This document shows, one piece after another, positions 37,847-46,022 of a stretch of 64,000 nt of DNA. The notes under the pieces are model-generated. The model ran no database searches and was not told where the DNA came from. It worked only from the letters and a program-made list of their open reading frames with translations. Both the position numbers and the translations under genes were made by a program. Every line of letters begins with the position of its first letter. Position 1 is the first letter of the stretch. The stretch comes from an uncultured Odoribacter sp. (lineage in GTDB: Bacteria; Bacteroidota; Bacteroidia; Bacteroidales; Marinifilaceae), in the NCBI GenBank assembly GCA_944321165.1, contig CALUKE010000010.1, positions 21,647-85,646 of the forward strand, in the 5' to 3' direction.

Positions 37847-37889
37847 GCTTCGGATGGTATGACATTCAGGTACCATCCGAAGCCTTTTT
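37847..37889 (+). terminator. terminator between the MBL-fold and PNPOx genes
   Basis: Arms GCTTCGGATGGTA (37847-37859) and TACCATCCGAAGC (37871-37883) form a perfect 13-bp stem with an 11-nt loop, followed by CTTTTT. It splits the rightward cargo into two transcription units. Confidence 0.9.
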
Positions 37890-37916
37890 CAAGCAAGGAA
37901 TAAACGAGATTCAATT

Positions 37917-38327
37917 ATGGAAAAAGTATTTGATTTTTTAAGCAAGCATAAAGATGTGGCATTTGCTACCGTAGAACAGAACAAACCCAAAATCCGGGTA
38001 TTCCAAATCATGAAGCAGGAAGGGCATACCCTGTATTTTGCTACTTCTCCGCACAAAGAAGTGTATCGGCAACTGCAAGAAAACCCCAATATAGAGTTGC
38101 TTGCCATGGATGGGAACATATCTGTACGGGTGACCGGGCGTGCCATGTTTGATGTTCCTGATGGATTGGCCCGTGAAATTTATGCGGACAATCCAGTTTT
38201 GCCCCGTCTGTACAAGCGATATACGGATTTAGTTTATTTTCGTTTGCCTGTCACCAGATTGGACTATTATGATCTGACCCCAACACCTCCCACTTTTGAG
38301 CATTATGAATACGAAAGCGAGGATTGA
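37917..38327 (+). CDS. pyridoxamine 5'-phosphate oxidase-like flavoprotein
   Basis: 136 residues, the size of small PNPOx-like split-barrel FMN/F420-type proteins. FATVEQNKPKIRVFQIM and LYFATSPHKEVYRQLQENPNIEL are the family's beta-barrel motifs. It probably binds a flavin; relatives include heme- and electrophile-handling reductases. Its 3' end overlaps the macrodomain gene by 23 nt, so PNPOx, macrodomain and sirtuin are translated as one unit. No promoter is evident in the short gap after the upstream terminator. Confidence 0.82.
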   Translation: MEKVFDFLSKHKDVAFATVEQNKPKIRVFQIMKQEGHTLYFATSPHKEVYRQLQENPNIELLAMDGNISVRVTGRAMFDVPDGLAREIYADNPVLPRLYKRYTDLVYFRLPVTRLDYYDLTPTPPTFEHYEYESED

Positions 38328-39096
38328 TAATCTGCGGTTCTTACTTCGCACGTTACTCGCTGAGCGGAAAGAATATGTCGGATGGCAGATACCCGATACA
38401 CTGGAAAAGCAACAGTCCATGATGCGGGCTTTGCTTAACGTGCGTTCTCCGCAGCCGATAAACCCGGAGTTCCTGCAAGCCCAAGATACCGAACTAAGGC
38501 TGCAACTTGCGGACAAGGGTATTGTAGCCTTGTCTGACATACCGACGTGTCATTCAGACCGCAGACTTCGGATATGGCAGGGCGATATTACGAGACTGAA
38601 CGTGGATGCAATCGTCAATGCGGCCAACAACAACCTATTGGGTTGCTTCGTTCCTCTACACCGTTGTATCGACAATGCCATCCATTCGGCTGCTGGTGTA
38701 CAGTTGCGCCTGGAATGCGACAGACTGATGCAGAAACAGGGACATCCGGAGCCCACGGGCTGCGCCAAGATAACCAAAGGATACAATCTTCCGGCAAGGT
38801 ACGTACTGCATACGGTAGGTCCGATAGTTGGTAATGCTCAGCCTACATTAAAACAGGAACAGCAATTGGCAGACTGTTACCGTTCCTGTCTCTCATTGGC
38901 AAGCGCACATGGATTGTCAAGTATTGCTTTTTGTTGCATATCCACTGGAGAATTTGGATTTCCACAAGAGCAGGCGGCGCAAATTGCGGTAGAAACAGTG
39001 ATAAACTGTCTTAAAACGACATCACATATTCAAACGGTTGTTTTCAATGTATTCAAAGATGAGGATTTATCCATTTATAGAGAACTTTTGCCATAA
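38305..39096 (+). CDS. zinc-type macrodomain protein (ADP-ribosyl hydrolase)
   Basis: About 263 residues. A helical N-terminal extension of about 85 residues is followed by a macrodomain: WQGDITRLNVDAIVNAANN (ADP-ribose binding), then GCFVPLHRCIDNAIHSAAG with the Cys and His residues of the zinc-dependent macrodomains encoded next to SirTM sirtuins, GCAKITKGYNLPARYVLHTVGP and CISTGEFGFP. Family members remove ADP-ribose added by SirTM. The gene overlaps both neighbours. Start at the ATG at 38305; an earlier in-frame start at 38296 is possible. Confidence 0.92.
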   Translation: MNTKARIDNLRFLLRTLLAERKEYVGWQIPDTLEKQQSMMRALLNVRSPQPINPEFLQAQDTELRLQLADKGIVALSDIPTCHSDRRLRIWQGDITRLNVDAIVNAANNNLLGCFVPLHRCIDNAIHSAAGVQLRLECDRLMQKQGHPEPTGCAKITKGYNLPARYVLHTVGPIVGNAQPTLKQEQQLADCYRSCLSLASAHGLSSIAFCCISTGEFGFPQEQAAQIAVETVINCLKTTSHIQTVVFNVFKDEDLSIYRELLP

Positions 39097-39946
39097 GGCT
39101 ATTTCCGAAGGCAATTATGAAAGCAGATTGCAAAAACTGCGTAATATCCTTGATCATGCAGATTATGTGGTCATTGGTGCAGGAGCCGGACTTTCGGATG
39201 CGGCAGGTATCGCATACAGCGGAAAGCGTTTCACGGACAACTTCACGGACTTCAGTACAAGATATGGTCTGACAGACATGTATTCTTCCGCATTTTATCC
39301 ATTCAAGACGGAGGAGGAACGATGGGCTTATTGGGCAAGACACATTCTTATGAACCGTTACGATATGCCTGCTACAGAATTATACCGCTTACTGTTCAAT
39401 GTCATAAAGGATAAGAATTATTTCGTGATTACCACCAATGTGGACGGGCAGTTTGAAAAGTCGGGATTCGAATGCGAACGGATTTTTACCGTACAGGGTG
39501 ATTACGCTTACCTGCAATGTGCCAATGGATGCCATGACAAGCTTTATTACAATGAAGACCTTGTCAGGGAGATGGCACGACAGACAAAGGATTGTCGCAT
39601 TCCCTCTGAGCTTGTTCCCCGTTGTCCGGTATGCGGTGGAAAAATGGATGTGCATGTACGGAAAGACCGTTATTTTGTGCAGGATAACCAATGGTACGCA
39701 AGCTATGAACGCTATCAGAACTATATGGAAAAGGCTTGCGATGGCAAAACGCTTCTGCTGGAACTCGGCGTAGGTTTCAATACTCCGACCATCATCCGTT
39801 TTCCGTTTGAGAAACTGGCGGTCCAAAAGAGAAACGTCACATTGGTGCGCATCAATAAGGATTATCCTAATACACAAAACCGGATGACTGGTTTTGTCCC
39901 TTTTGATGAAGACCTTAGCTCAGTTCTGACAAACATATGCAGATAA
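39059..39946 (+). CDS. class M sirtuin (SirTM), protein ADP-ribosyltransferase
   Basis: About 295 residues. NAD-binding GAGAGLSDAAGI (residues 40-51), ITTNVDGQFEKSGF and a zinc-binding set (CANGC, CPVCGG) mark the Sir2 fold. Where deacetylases have the catalytic His, this protein has Gln (TVQGDY), as in SirTM enzymes, which ADP-ribosylate proteins rather than deacylate them. It overlaps the zinc-type macrodomain gene, the known pairing of writer and eraser. The usual GcvH-L and LplA2 partner genes are absent. The start at 39059 is preferred; the frame is open to an ATG at 39038. Confidence 0.92.
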   Translation: MRIYPFIENFCHKAISEGNYESRLQKLRNILDHADYVVIGAGAGLSDAAGIAYSGKRFTDNFTDFSTRYGLTDMYSSAFYPFKTEEERWAYWARHILMNRYDMPATELYRLLFNVIKDKNYFVITTNVDGQFEKSGFECERIFTVQGDYAYLQCANGCHDKLYYNEDLVREMARQTKDCRIPSELVPRCPVCGGKMDVHVRKDRYFVQDNQWYASYERYQNYMEKACDGKTLLLELGVGFNTPTIIRFPFEKLAVQKRNVTLVRINKDYPNTQNRMTGFVPFDEDLSSVLTNICR

Positions 39947-39991
39947 AGATATTTTATGGCAACCTAAATATACTTTATTTTTAGGGATAAT

Positions 39992-41125
39992 CTAAAGAGA
40001 GATATGCTCATCAATGTCATACTTTAATTCTTTCTCAATCTCTTCAATAGTAGGCAAACTGCCACGGAAGTCTTTGGGCAAGGCTTGCCCTAATTCATAA
40101 TCAGAAATTCCGATAGGCTTCTGAATATCACGCAAGGCATATTCAGCTTTGATACGGTCTTTACTCTTGCAAAGCAACAGTCCTATAGTCCGGTTGTCCC
40201 CCTCTCGGCAAAGAATATCATCTACGGCAGAGCAGTAGAAATTCAGTTTGCCGATATACTCCGGTATAAACTCCGTATCTTTCAATTCAATCACCAAATA
40301 GCGGTGCAGAAAGGTATTATACATCAATATGTCAATATAATAATCATCACCTGACACCTCTATGTGATACTGCCGGCCCATGAAAGCAAAGCCAGCACCC
40401 ATTTCTACAAGGAATTTCTCCACATGCTTTACCAAACCGATTTCCACGTCACGCTCATTGTATTGCTCTGTGAAAGTCAGCATATCAAATATATACGGGT
40501 CTTTGAGCATGGATTTCACATCGTTTGCTTCCGGTGTCGGGAGGGTTTCTTTGAAGTTGTTTGCTAACGCACCATGCTTGCCGTAGTCGTCAAGTTTAAT
40601 GGCTTCTTGCAGATAACGTGTATTCCAATGCGATGTAATGCTTTGAATCATGTACCAATAACGTGCCCGAATGTCCTTGACCTGTTGCATAAGAATAAGA
40701 TTATGAGTCCATCCCAAATGCTTTATGGGGAGGGTGAAATTATATTCTTCTAATTGCGCAATCACTGATTGCGTAATTGGAGAAAATACACCTTTCACCA
40801 TCGTAAGTTCCTGATTATATTCGTTGAAGAACTGTATCATGCACTGCATATTACGTACAGAAAAGCCCTTTATCTCGGAATAATCATTCTTCAAATCCAC
40901 TGCTAGCCGTTGCAAGGTTTTCTTGCCCCAGCCGTCTGCATCCTGACTTTGCTGCAACATGCCGCCAATATCCCAATACATCCTGAGCATTTCTTCATTG
41001 GCAGCATAAATCGCCCTTTGCTGGGCTATCAGTACCCGTTGCTTGATTTTGCGAAGCAGTGCCGCATAACCACGAAAGTTATCCGACATGTTTTCAATTG
41101 CTTGTTTATCTGTATTTTTAGCCAT
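39992..41125 (-). CDS. DUF1016-family PD-(D/E)XK nuclease-like protein
   Basis: About 377 residues. The N-terminal DUF1016 helical domain (YWDIGGMLQQ, FSVRNMQCMIQFFNEY) is followed by a PD-(D/E)XK core (IDILMYNTFLHRYLVIELKD), as in YhcG-type proteins. Proteins of this family are common on mobile elements; the role is unproven (nuclease or element stabilisation). I start it at the ATG at 41125, not at the GTG at 41146, since a promoter-like element overlaps the latter. It runs convergently to the sirtuin operon. Confidence 0.85.
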   Translation of the reverse strand: MAKNTDKQAIENMSDNFRGYAALLRKIKQRVLIAQQRAIYAANEEMLRMYWDIGGMLQQSQDADGWGKKTLQRLAVDLKNDYSEIKGFSVRNMQCMIQFFNEYNQELTMVKGVFSPITQSVIAQLEEYNFTLPIKHLGWTHNLILMQQVKDIRARYWYMIQSITSHWNTRYLQEAIKLDDYGKHGALANNFKETLPTPEANDVKSMLKDPYIFDMLTFTEQYNERDVEIGLVKHVEKFLVEMGAGFAFMGRQYHIEVSGDDYYIDILMYNTFLHRYLVIELKDTEFIPEYIGKLNFYCSAVDDILCREGDNRTIGLLLCKSKDRIKAEYALRDIQKPIGISDYELGQALPKDFRGSLPTIEEIEKELKYDIDEHISL

Positions 41126-41145
41126 AATCTTCTTTGATGTTTCCA

Positions 41146-41179
41146 CAAAATTATGCTTTTTATTCGATTGTACATCAAA
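41146..41179 (-). promoter_or_regulatory. promoter of the DUF1016 gene
   Basis: On the minus strand TTTG (41179-41176), a 22-nt spacer, then TAATTTTG (41153-41146), 20 nt before the ATG at 41125. Confidence 0.55.
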
Positions 41180-41213
41180 TTCTTACAATATTATTAGTTA
41201 TATCCCTTATAGG

Positions 41214-42680
41214 CTATCTCCTCATCGAAAATCCTCTTTTCTGCTGTTGGTCATAATTCCCTTCCACCACATTGTCGACTTCCCGTCTGGCTTTGATTTG
41301 CTCCCGGTTATCAAATTCACCCTTTTGCCTGGCTGTGAAATACAGGAAATCCCCTGCCGCCTGATGTGATTGTCTGTCATCTCCGAACAGGTTAAGGGCA
41401 CTCTTGATGTCAGATACCTGTTCCGTGTCAAAACGTGGCTTGTAATAATCACGGGCGAAACGAATGACACTGTGTACCGCCTTACGGAAGATGTCGCTCG
41501 TTTTTAGCAGCAGGAAGCTGAGACAGCCGATGATATGGCTTTGCCATGCAATCCGGTTTTTAAGCCTTGTGGTTTCCTGTGCATGTTCCGTTTCCTTGCG
41601 ATTCAGTTCGGACCGGTGTTTGGCCTCCAGTTGCATCAGCTCACGGCTGTGGTCGTTCTGTATGGTCTGGATTTTATCCTGCAACCGTTCGATGGTTTCC
41701 TCGTGCGTGGAAATCTCACAGCGCAAATCCTCTATTTCATTTTTCAGGGCTTTCGATTTCCCGGTAGCCCAGCCGACTGCGGCATTCAGAAGTTCGCTTC
41801 CTTTTTCCTTGTTCAGTCTGGAGCGTTTCTCGCTGATAGCCCTGTCAAGGTCTTCACTCTGCCGTTCCTTCTCATTTGCCTTTTCAATAAGGGCATTGGT
41901 AATGCTTTCCGTTTCCTGCATCTTCTGATTTGCCATTTCCAACTGATGTTCCCGGTATTGCCTTGTGGCATCAAGCCGCTTCATTTCCTCCTTCTGCTTC
42001 CCAATGATAAAATCGTTACGCTCCTGATGTTCCTTGCCCGTAACAGCCTTTGACTGCCCACGCTCCATCAGGAGTATGTCGGATGCCAGATTCTGCATTT
42101 CTGTCATATCCTCGTCATTGAGCTTGCGGCTCTTGCCTGTGTCATGGTTCATCCAGTCGAAAACGATATGGGCATGGTAATTCGGTTTGAACCATCTTTC
42201 ACCGACTTGGAAACTCTCCCTATCCCCGGCTTCCGGCTGACCGTTCAGCCAGTGTCCCTCGTCCTTGTGCAGGAAGATCTGGAGCGGAGTGATGCCCCAG
42301 CGTCTCTGGCACTCCTCGCCAAACTTGCGCACATCTGCCAGTGTCGTGTCCGGTCTGATGAGTAACACTCCTTCTCGGATTGGCGAGCATCCAGCCACTT
42401 TGGTAATTTTTCCGTTCTTGCCTTTGCGTTCACGCTCCTTCTCCTGCATCGCACGGCCTGTCTTTTCCTTGACCATACGTTTGATGTAGTCATAGTGCGC
42501 CTGCAGGTCGGGGTTGCCGAAGCCCGGGTTTATCCACTGCTCGTTACTGGCAGTCAGTTCGGGCACGATGTAGATTTGAGACTTGACGATATTGCGCATG
42601 TACTCGGCAGTTCTCCGGTTATGAGCCCCGCTTGATGTGACTCTGCAGGGCTTGATATGTATGCTTGATTTTGTTGCCAT
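41214..42680 (-). CDS. MobV-family relaxase (plasmid recombination/mobilization protein)
   Basis: 488 residues. The three relaxase motifs of the Mob/Pre (MobV) family can be seen: HNRRT near the N-terminus, the LHKDEGHW motif, and PNYHAHIVFDWMN with the histidine pair. A long coiled coil follows (about residues 230-390), then a basic C-terminus. It nicks the element's oriT, likely the repeat-rich region directly upstream (42681-42977), to start conjugal mobilization with a helper secretion system. Confidence 0.93.
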   Translation of the reverse strand: MATKSSIHIKPCRVTSSGAHNRRTAEYMRNIVKSQIYIVPELTASNEQWINPGFGNPDLQAHYDYIKRMVKEKTGRAMQEKERERKGKNGKITKVAGCSPIREGVLLIRPDTTLADVRKFGEECQRRWGITPLQIFLHKDEGHWLNGQPEAGDRESFQVGERWFKPNYHAHIVFDWMNHDTGKSRKLNDEDMTEMQNLASDILLMERGQSKAVTGKEHQERNDFIIGKQKEEMKRLDATRQYREHQLEMANQKMQETESITNALIEKANEKERQSEDLDRAISEKRSRLNKEKGSELLNAAVGWATGKSKALKNEIEDLRCEISTHEETIERLQDKIQTIQNDHSRELMQLEAKHRSELNRKETEHAQETTRLKNRIAWQSHIIGCLSFLLLKTSDIFRKAVHSVIRFARDYYKPRFDTEQVSDIKSALNLFGDDRQSHQAAGDFLYFTARQKGEFDNREQIKARREVDNVVEGNYDQQQKRGFSMRR

Positions 42681-42977
42681 ATTCTTAAATTTTGATTGTT
42701 GATGAAATCTTCTGTTGTCCGCTCATAACCGCACAGGGTTCTTAGGGGTGTAACCCATAAGCGGAGATTGCAAAGAGAGGGTCACTCTTTGCTCGGGGTT
42801 CTCAGGGGAGAAACGCCCTGAGTGGGTTCTTAGGGCAAAGTCCTGAGTGGGTCGGGGCAAAGCCCAGCCCCTCGGGAGAGCCCACAACTACGAAAGCGGA
42901 GCGTGTAGTTATAGTGGGCTATATCAATGGCAAGCCATTGTCCGTACACTACAACCTCCGGTTTCCGCTCTCCTCCG
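42681..42977 (-). other. putative oriT region upstream of the relaxase
   Basis: A 297-bp gene-free stretch dense in repeats. GGGTTCTTAGGG occurs at 42736-42747 and 42824-42835, with a variant at 42796-42807. CCTGAGTGGGT occurs at 42817-42827 and 42842-42852. A long inverted repeat pairs AGCCCAC-AACTAC (42879-42891) with GTAGTT and GTGGGCT (42905-42920). Position upstream of mobV plus the inverted repeats suggest the origin of transfer; the nick site cannot be assigned. Confidence 0.6.
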
Positions 42978-44090
42978 TTAGGGAGGGTTTCCGTCACCGC
43001 TGCCGATTGAGGATGCACCGACCAGCACAAGCCCCAGATCATCTATCAGCTTTTGAAGGGCGGGGTTCTTTTCTATCATCCGTTGCAGGATTCTTTCCGC
43101 TTCCACCAGATGGTCGGCAGTACAATTTATCCTGCTTTCCTGTATCTGGAAGATTATCCAGTCGGCTATGTCGATATGTGCCGCCTTCTGCTCCGGCGTT
43201 GCGTTCTTCTCTATGAGGTCAGACACCATCACCTTGCAGAAGGTCATGCCGTCGGCACGCTCTTTCCATTCGGCATAGGCATCGGCATCCGGAAAGAGAA
43301 GCACGGTCCGCCCGGTCAGCACACGGAGCTTTTCCTCCCGCAACTGGCTTTTGCCTCCTGCCGCCAGCCATACATAACCGGGGAAGAGGGCGGAACCGAT
43401 AACGGCACTCTTCTCGGATTCCACCAGAACCGCCACCTTGTCAGGATAGACACTCAACAGGTGTTCTCCGAAAAGGCATTGGGAAAGCTGCCATCCCTCC
43501 GCCAGTACCCGTTGCCTTTTCAGTATGCTGTGTATCCAGTTCACTGCCGATGTCTGTCCGTCCTTTACACGGTGTCCGTCCCCGGGATTGTACTGCATCA
43601 CCTTGCCTGTCCGCACCTTGTTCTCCCGGTCAATCTGCCAGAAGATGACCGCACCGTCACGGGTTGCTCCCAGACGGTAATCCTCCATTAACCTTTTCAG
43701 CACTTCCTTTGCCTTGCAGCCGTAATAGGAATCAAGCAGTGCTGAAAGGAAACGGCAGAAGTTGCTGTGCACGCTCTGCGATTTCTCCACATAGTGCGGC
43801 GGTATGTAACCGATGGCTGTCTGTTGCAGCGGTTGCTTGGGCTTCTGCGCCATACATTGCCTGCCGGAAGAGAAACCACCGGCGGTCCGGCATTCGGGGT
43901 GGTCGTGAAAATACTGTTTGGGCGTATAATGATACCCGCAACCGCTTTCGTGATTGCATCTGCCGACTGACGGGTGAAGGGGCGTACCGCTTTCGTCCAC
44001 GTAGTAGGCAAAGGAACGTCTGTCCCCGCAATTCGGACAGGTATGCCGTGTTGACGTTCCTTTATATTTCTGTAATGAATAATTGCTCAT
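42978..44090 (-). CDS. zinc-ribbon/Toprim-like protein (DUF6371 type), probable primase
   Basis: 370 residues. An N-terminal zinc-ribbon region (HTCPNCGDRRSFAYYV, then CNHESGCGYH) is followed by a Toprim-like segment with VLVESEKSAVIGSAL, AAGGKSQL and LLFPDADAY, the usual Glu and Asp-x-Asp pattern. It resembles DUF6371 proteins found in Bacteroides mobilizable elements and is probably a replication primase. Downstream of the ATPase gene and upstream of the relaxase in the same direction. Confidence 0.75.
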   Translation of the reverse strand: MSNYSLQKYKGTSTRHTCPNCGDRRSFAYYVDESGTPLHPSVGRCNHESGCGYHYTPKQYFHDHPECRTAGGFSSGRQCMAQKPKQPLQQTAIGYIPPHYVEKSQSVHSNFCRFLSALLDSYYGCKAKEVLKRLMEDYRLGATRDGAVIFWQIDRENKVRTGKVMQYNPGDGHRVKDGQTSAVNWIHSILKRQRVLAEGWQLSQCLFGEHLLSVYPDKVAVLVESEKSAVIGSALFPGYVWLAAGGKSQLREEKLRVLTGRTVLLFPDADAYAEWKERADGMTFCKVMVSDLIEKNATPEQKAAHIDIADWIIFQIQESRINCTADHLVEAERILQRMIEKNPALQKLIDDLGLVLVGASSIGSGDGNPP

Positions 44091-44277
44091 GACTTTTTTG
44101 ATATTTGGTTTTCTACTGTTTGTCCCGCTGTCCCACTGTCCCGCCCCCTAAAGGCTGGGACAGTGGGACACTTGGGACACCCCGGGACACTCTGGAAAAT
44201 CAGGGCCCGGTTTGTATGCTCCCATGTCCTGTAAATGATACGGTCAGCTGTCATACAGACGTGTGCAGGCTGCTTTT

Positions 44278-45432
44278 TCATGGTTTGTCCTCCTTTTCAT
44301 GTCCTGCAAACAGCTCCGCCTGCCTTGCTTCTCCTGCTGTTCCGCTTGTCCCATCTGTTCCATGCTGTCCCACCTGTCCCATTGTCCCGTTCTCCTTGGG
44401 ACGGGACAGCGGGACACCCGGGACGGCTGCGTTCCTGTCCTCCTTGCTGCGCTGGATTATCCGGCTGACGGTGGACTTGCCGCAATTGACCTGCGAAGCT
44501 ATCTCCCGGACTGACTTCCCGGATTGGGACAGTTGCAGGATAAGGCAATCCCTTTGTCCCGATTCGTTGTCACCCGGTTTCTTCAGATGTTCCTTTTCGG
44601 TTGAATAGCCCCTGAACACGAATTGCAGGAAGGCATCCGTTTTCTCAATCTCATAGACAATCACATTGTCGGCATCATACGAGAATGTCCCGTAACGGAC
44701 CTTGAGCTGCTTCACATAGCGGAGTCCTCCGTCCAGTGCGCTTTTCCCGATGACAAACACGCTGTCAAAGAAATTGTAGAGCCGCTTGCTTCCGGCAAGG
44801 TCGTTGGACGTGATGGGACAGTCCAGTGAACGCTTTGGGGTGTGTGCCAGGACAAGGATGGAAAGCCCGTATCTCTTTTTGAGATTGTTGAGCTGTATCA
44901 TCAGCCGTCCCGCCGCATCGCCTTTCTCCATGGCACAGCACAGGTAAGTAAGGTTGTCAACGATGAAGATCCTGCAGCGGGTCTGCTGTGCCATCTGTTC
45001 GATGCTGCCGATGATTGTCCCTTCAAAGTCGGCATCCAGAAGGGCGTCGCAGTCAAGCGATACCCGGTACAGCCTTTCGGGAAAGGTGTAAGGCTTTCCG
45101 TACTCGTCGGTATAGCGGAGCTGGAATTGCTTTTCTGACAGTTCAAAGTCCAGATAAAGCACGTTGTCAGTCCGGGCTATACGGTCGGCTATCTGCACGG
45201 CAAGGATGGATTTCCCCACGTTGGAATCTGCAAAGAGGCAGGACAGTTCCCCCTCGTACCAGAAGCTGTCCCACAACGCACGGGGCGTGGGCAGCTGCGA
45301 TGCTTCGAGTATGGTCCGGTTGGCGGTCTTTATGCTCATCACGCCGATATTTTCCGGCATACCGTTCTGCATCTGGGCTGCCCTTGTCAGGTCGCCATGG
45401 ATCATGCTGATATAGTTCTTGTCCTCTTCCAT
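44278..45432 (-). CDS. RecA-fold AAA ATPase, RepA/DnaB-like
   Basis: 384 residues. Walker A (FADSNVGKSILAVQIA) and Walker B (CRIFIVDNLTYLC) identify a RecA-type ATPase such as hexameric replicative helicase RepA. The C-terminal region has an HTH-like segment (SVREIASQVNCGKSTVSRIIQRS) followed by a low-complexity tail. Probably drives replication of the excised element together with the Toprim protein. Its start lies 5 nt after the HTH gene, so the two are co-transcribed. Confidence 0.85.
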   Translation of the reverse strand: MEEDKNYISMIHGDLTRAAQMQNGMPENIGVMSIKTANRTILEASQLPTPRALWDSFWYEGELSCLFADSNVGKSILAVQIADRIARTDNVLYLDFELSEKQFQLRYTDEYGKPYTFPERLYRVSLDCDALLDADFEGTIIGSIEQMAQQTRCRIFIVDNLTYLCCAMEKGDAAGRLMIQLNNLKKRYGLSILVLAHTPKRSLDCPITSNDLAGSKRLYNFFDSVFVIGKSALDGGLRYVKQLKVRYGTFSYDADNVIVYEIEKTDAFLQFVFRGYSTEKEHLKKPGDNESGQRDCLILQLSQSGKSVREIASQVNCGKSTVSRIIQRSKEDRNAAVPGVPLSRPKENGTMGQVGQHGTDGTSGTAGEARQAELFAGHEKEDKP

Positions 45433-45437
45433 GGCTT

Positions 45438-45812
45438 TTACCAGTTACGTTGGCCGGGCTTGCGGCGGTGGGAGGAGGACATGGACTCGCTGAGTTCCTC
45501 ATCGGACAGGGGTACGGGATTCTTGCGGGAGGATTCCAGCCATCTGTCCAGTTCGTCACGGTAAAGGCAATAGCGTTTGCCGGGCTTGGTGGCCGGAATG
45601 CTTCCGTCCGACAGTTTCATGTAGAGCGTTCCCTTGGGAATACCGAGATATTCCGCCGCTTCATCCACGGACATGGGGACATGGGTGTCCACAGCCTTTG
45701 CATTGTTCACACTGCGCTGCTCGGTAAGCAGGCTTCTCAAGCTCATCACTTCGTCCCGAAGCTGGGCTACGACCTCGGGAAGGTCGTTGAATGTAATCAC
45801 TGTTTTTTCCAT
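45438..45812 (-). CDS. excisionase-like HTH protein
   Basis: About 124 residues. A MerR/excisionase type helix-turn-helix (MSVDEAAEYLGIPKGTLYMKLSDGSIPATKPGKRYCLYRDELDRWL) follows a short coiled coil. Such proteins act as recombination directionality factors or replication regulators in Bacteroides elements. I place the start at the ATG at 45812; the frame is open to 45881, but those upstream residues look like read-through of intergenic sequence. Confidence 0.82.
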   Translation of the reverse strand: MEKTVITFNDLPEVVAQLRDEVMSLRSLLTEQRSVNNAKAVDTHVPMSVDEAAEYLGIPKGTLYMKLSDGSIPATKPGKRYCLYRDELDRWLESSRKNPVPLSDEELSESMSSSHRRKPGQRNW

Positions 45813-45901
45813 TTGCGTACTCGCCTCTTTTGTAAGGCTTGGCGCAAAGGACCGCAATGATATGGCCGTGAATATCTTCACGAAAGGTCATTGCAAAATA
45901 A

Positions 45902-45952
45902 TTCCCGAATAACGATGTCCAACCGTGAATGACGGGCAAAGCTATTCGGGAA
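45902..45952. repeat. inverted repeat between the HTH and membrane-protein genes
   Basis: TTCCCGAATA (45902-45911) and TATTCGGGAA (45943-45952) pair over 10 bp around a 31-nt centre. Possible terminator of the upstream gene or a binding site for the HTH protein. Confidence 0.5.
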
Positions 45953-46022
45953 ACAATGAGATACAGGCTGTTACGTGTTGCCTGATACTTGTCGTTATTG
46001 CTGTTATATCCCCGGGAAACGG

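Noticed and set aside
42245..43216. Several overlapping short open frames on both strands around the relaxase start and oriT region
   Set aside because: They overlap MobV and Toprim coding sequence or the repeats and show composition of out-of-frame translation.
44100..44430. Repeated TGTCCC/GTCCCA sequence that could suggest a repeat array
   Set aside because: It is low-complexity DNA in and after the end of the ATPase gene, with irregular spacing and no conserved spacers, so not a CRISPR array or iteron set.
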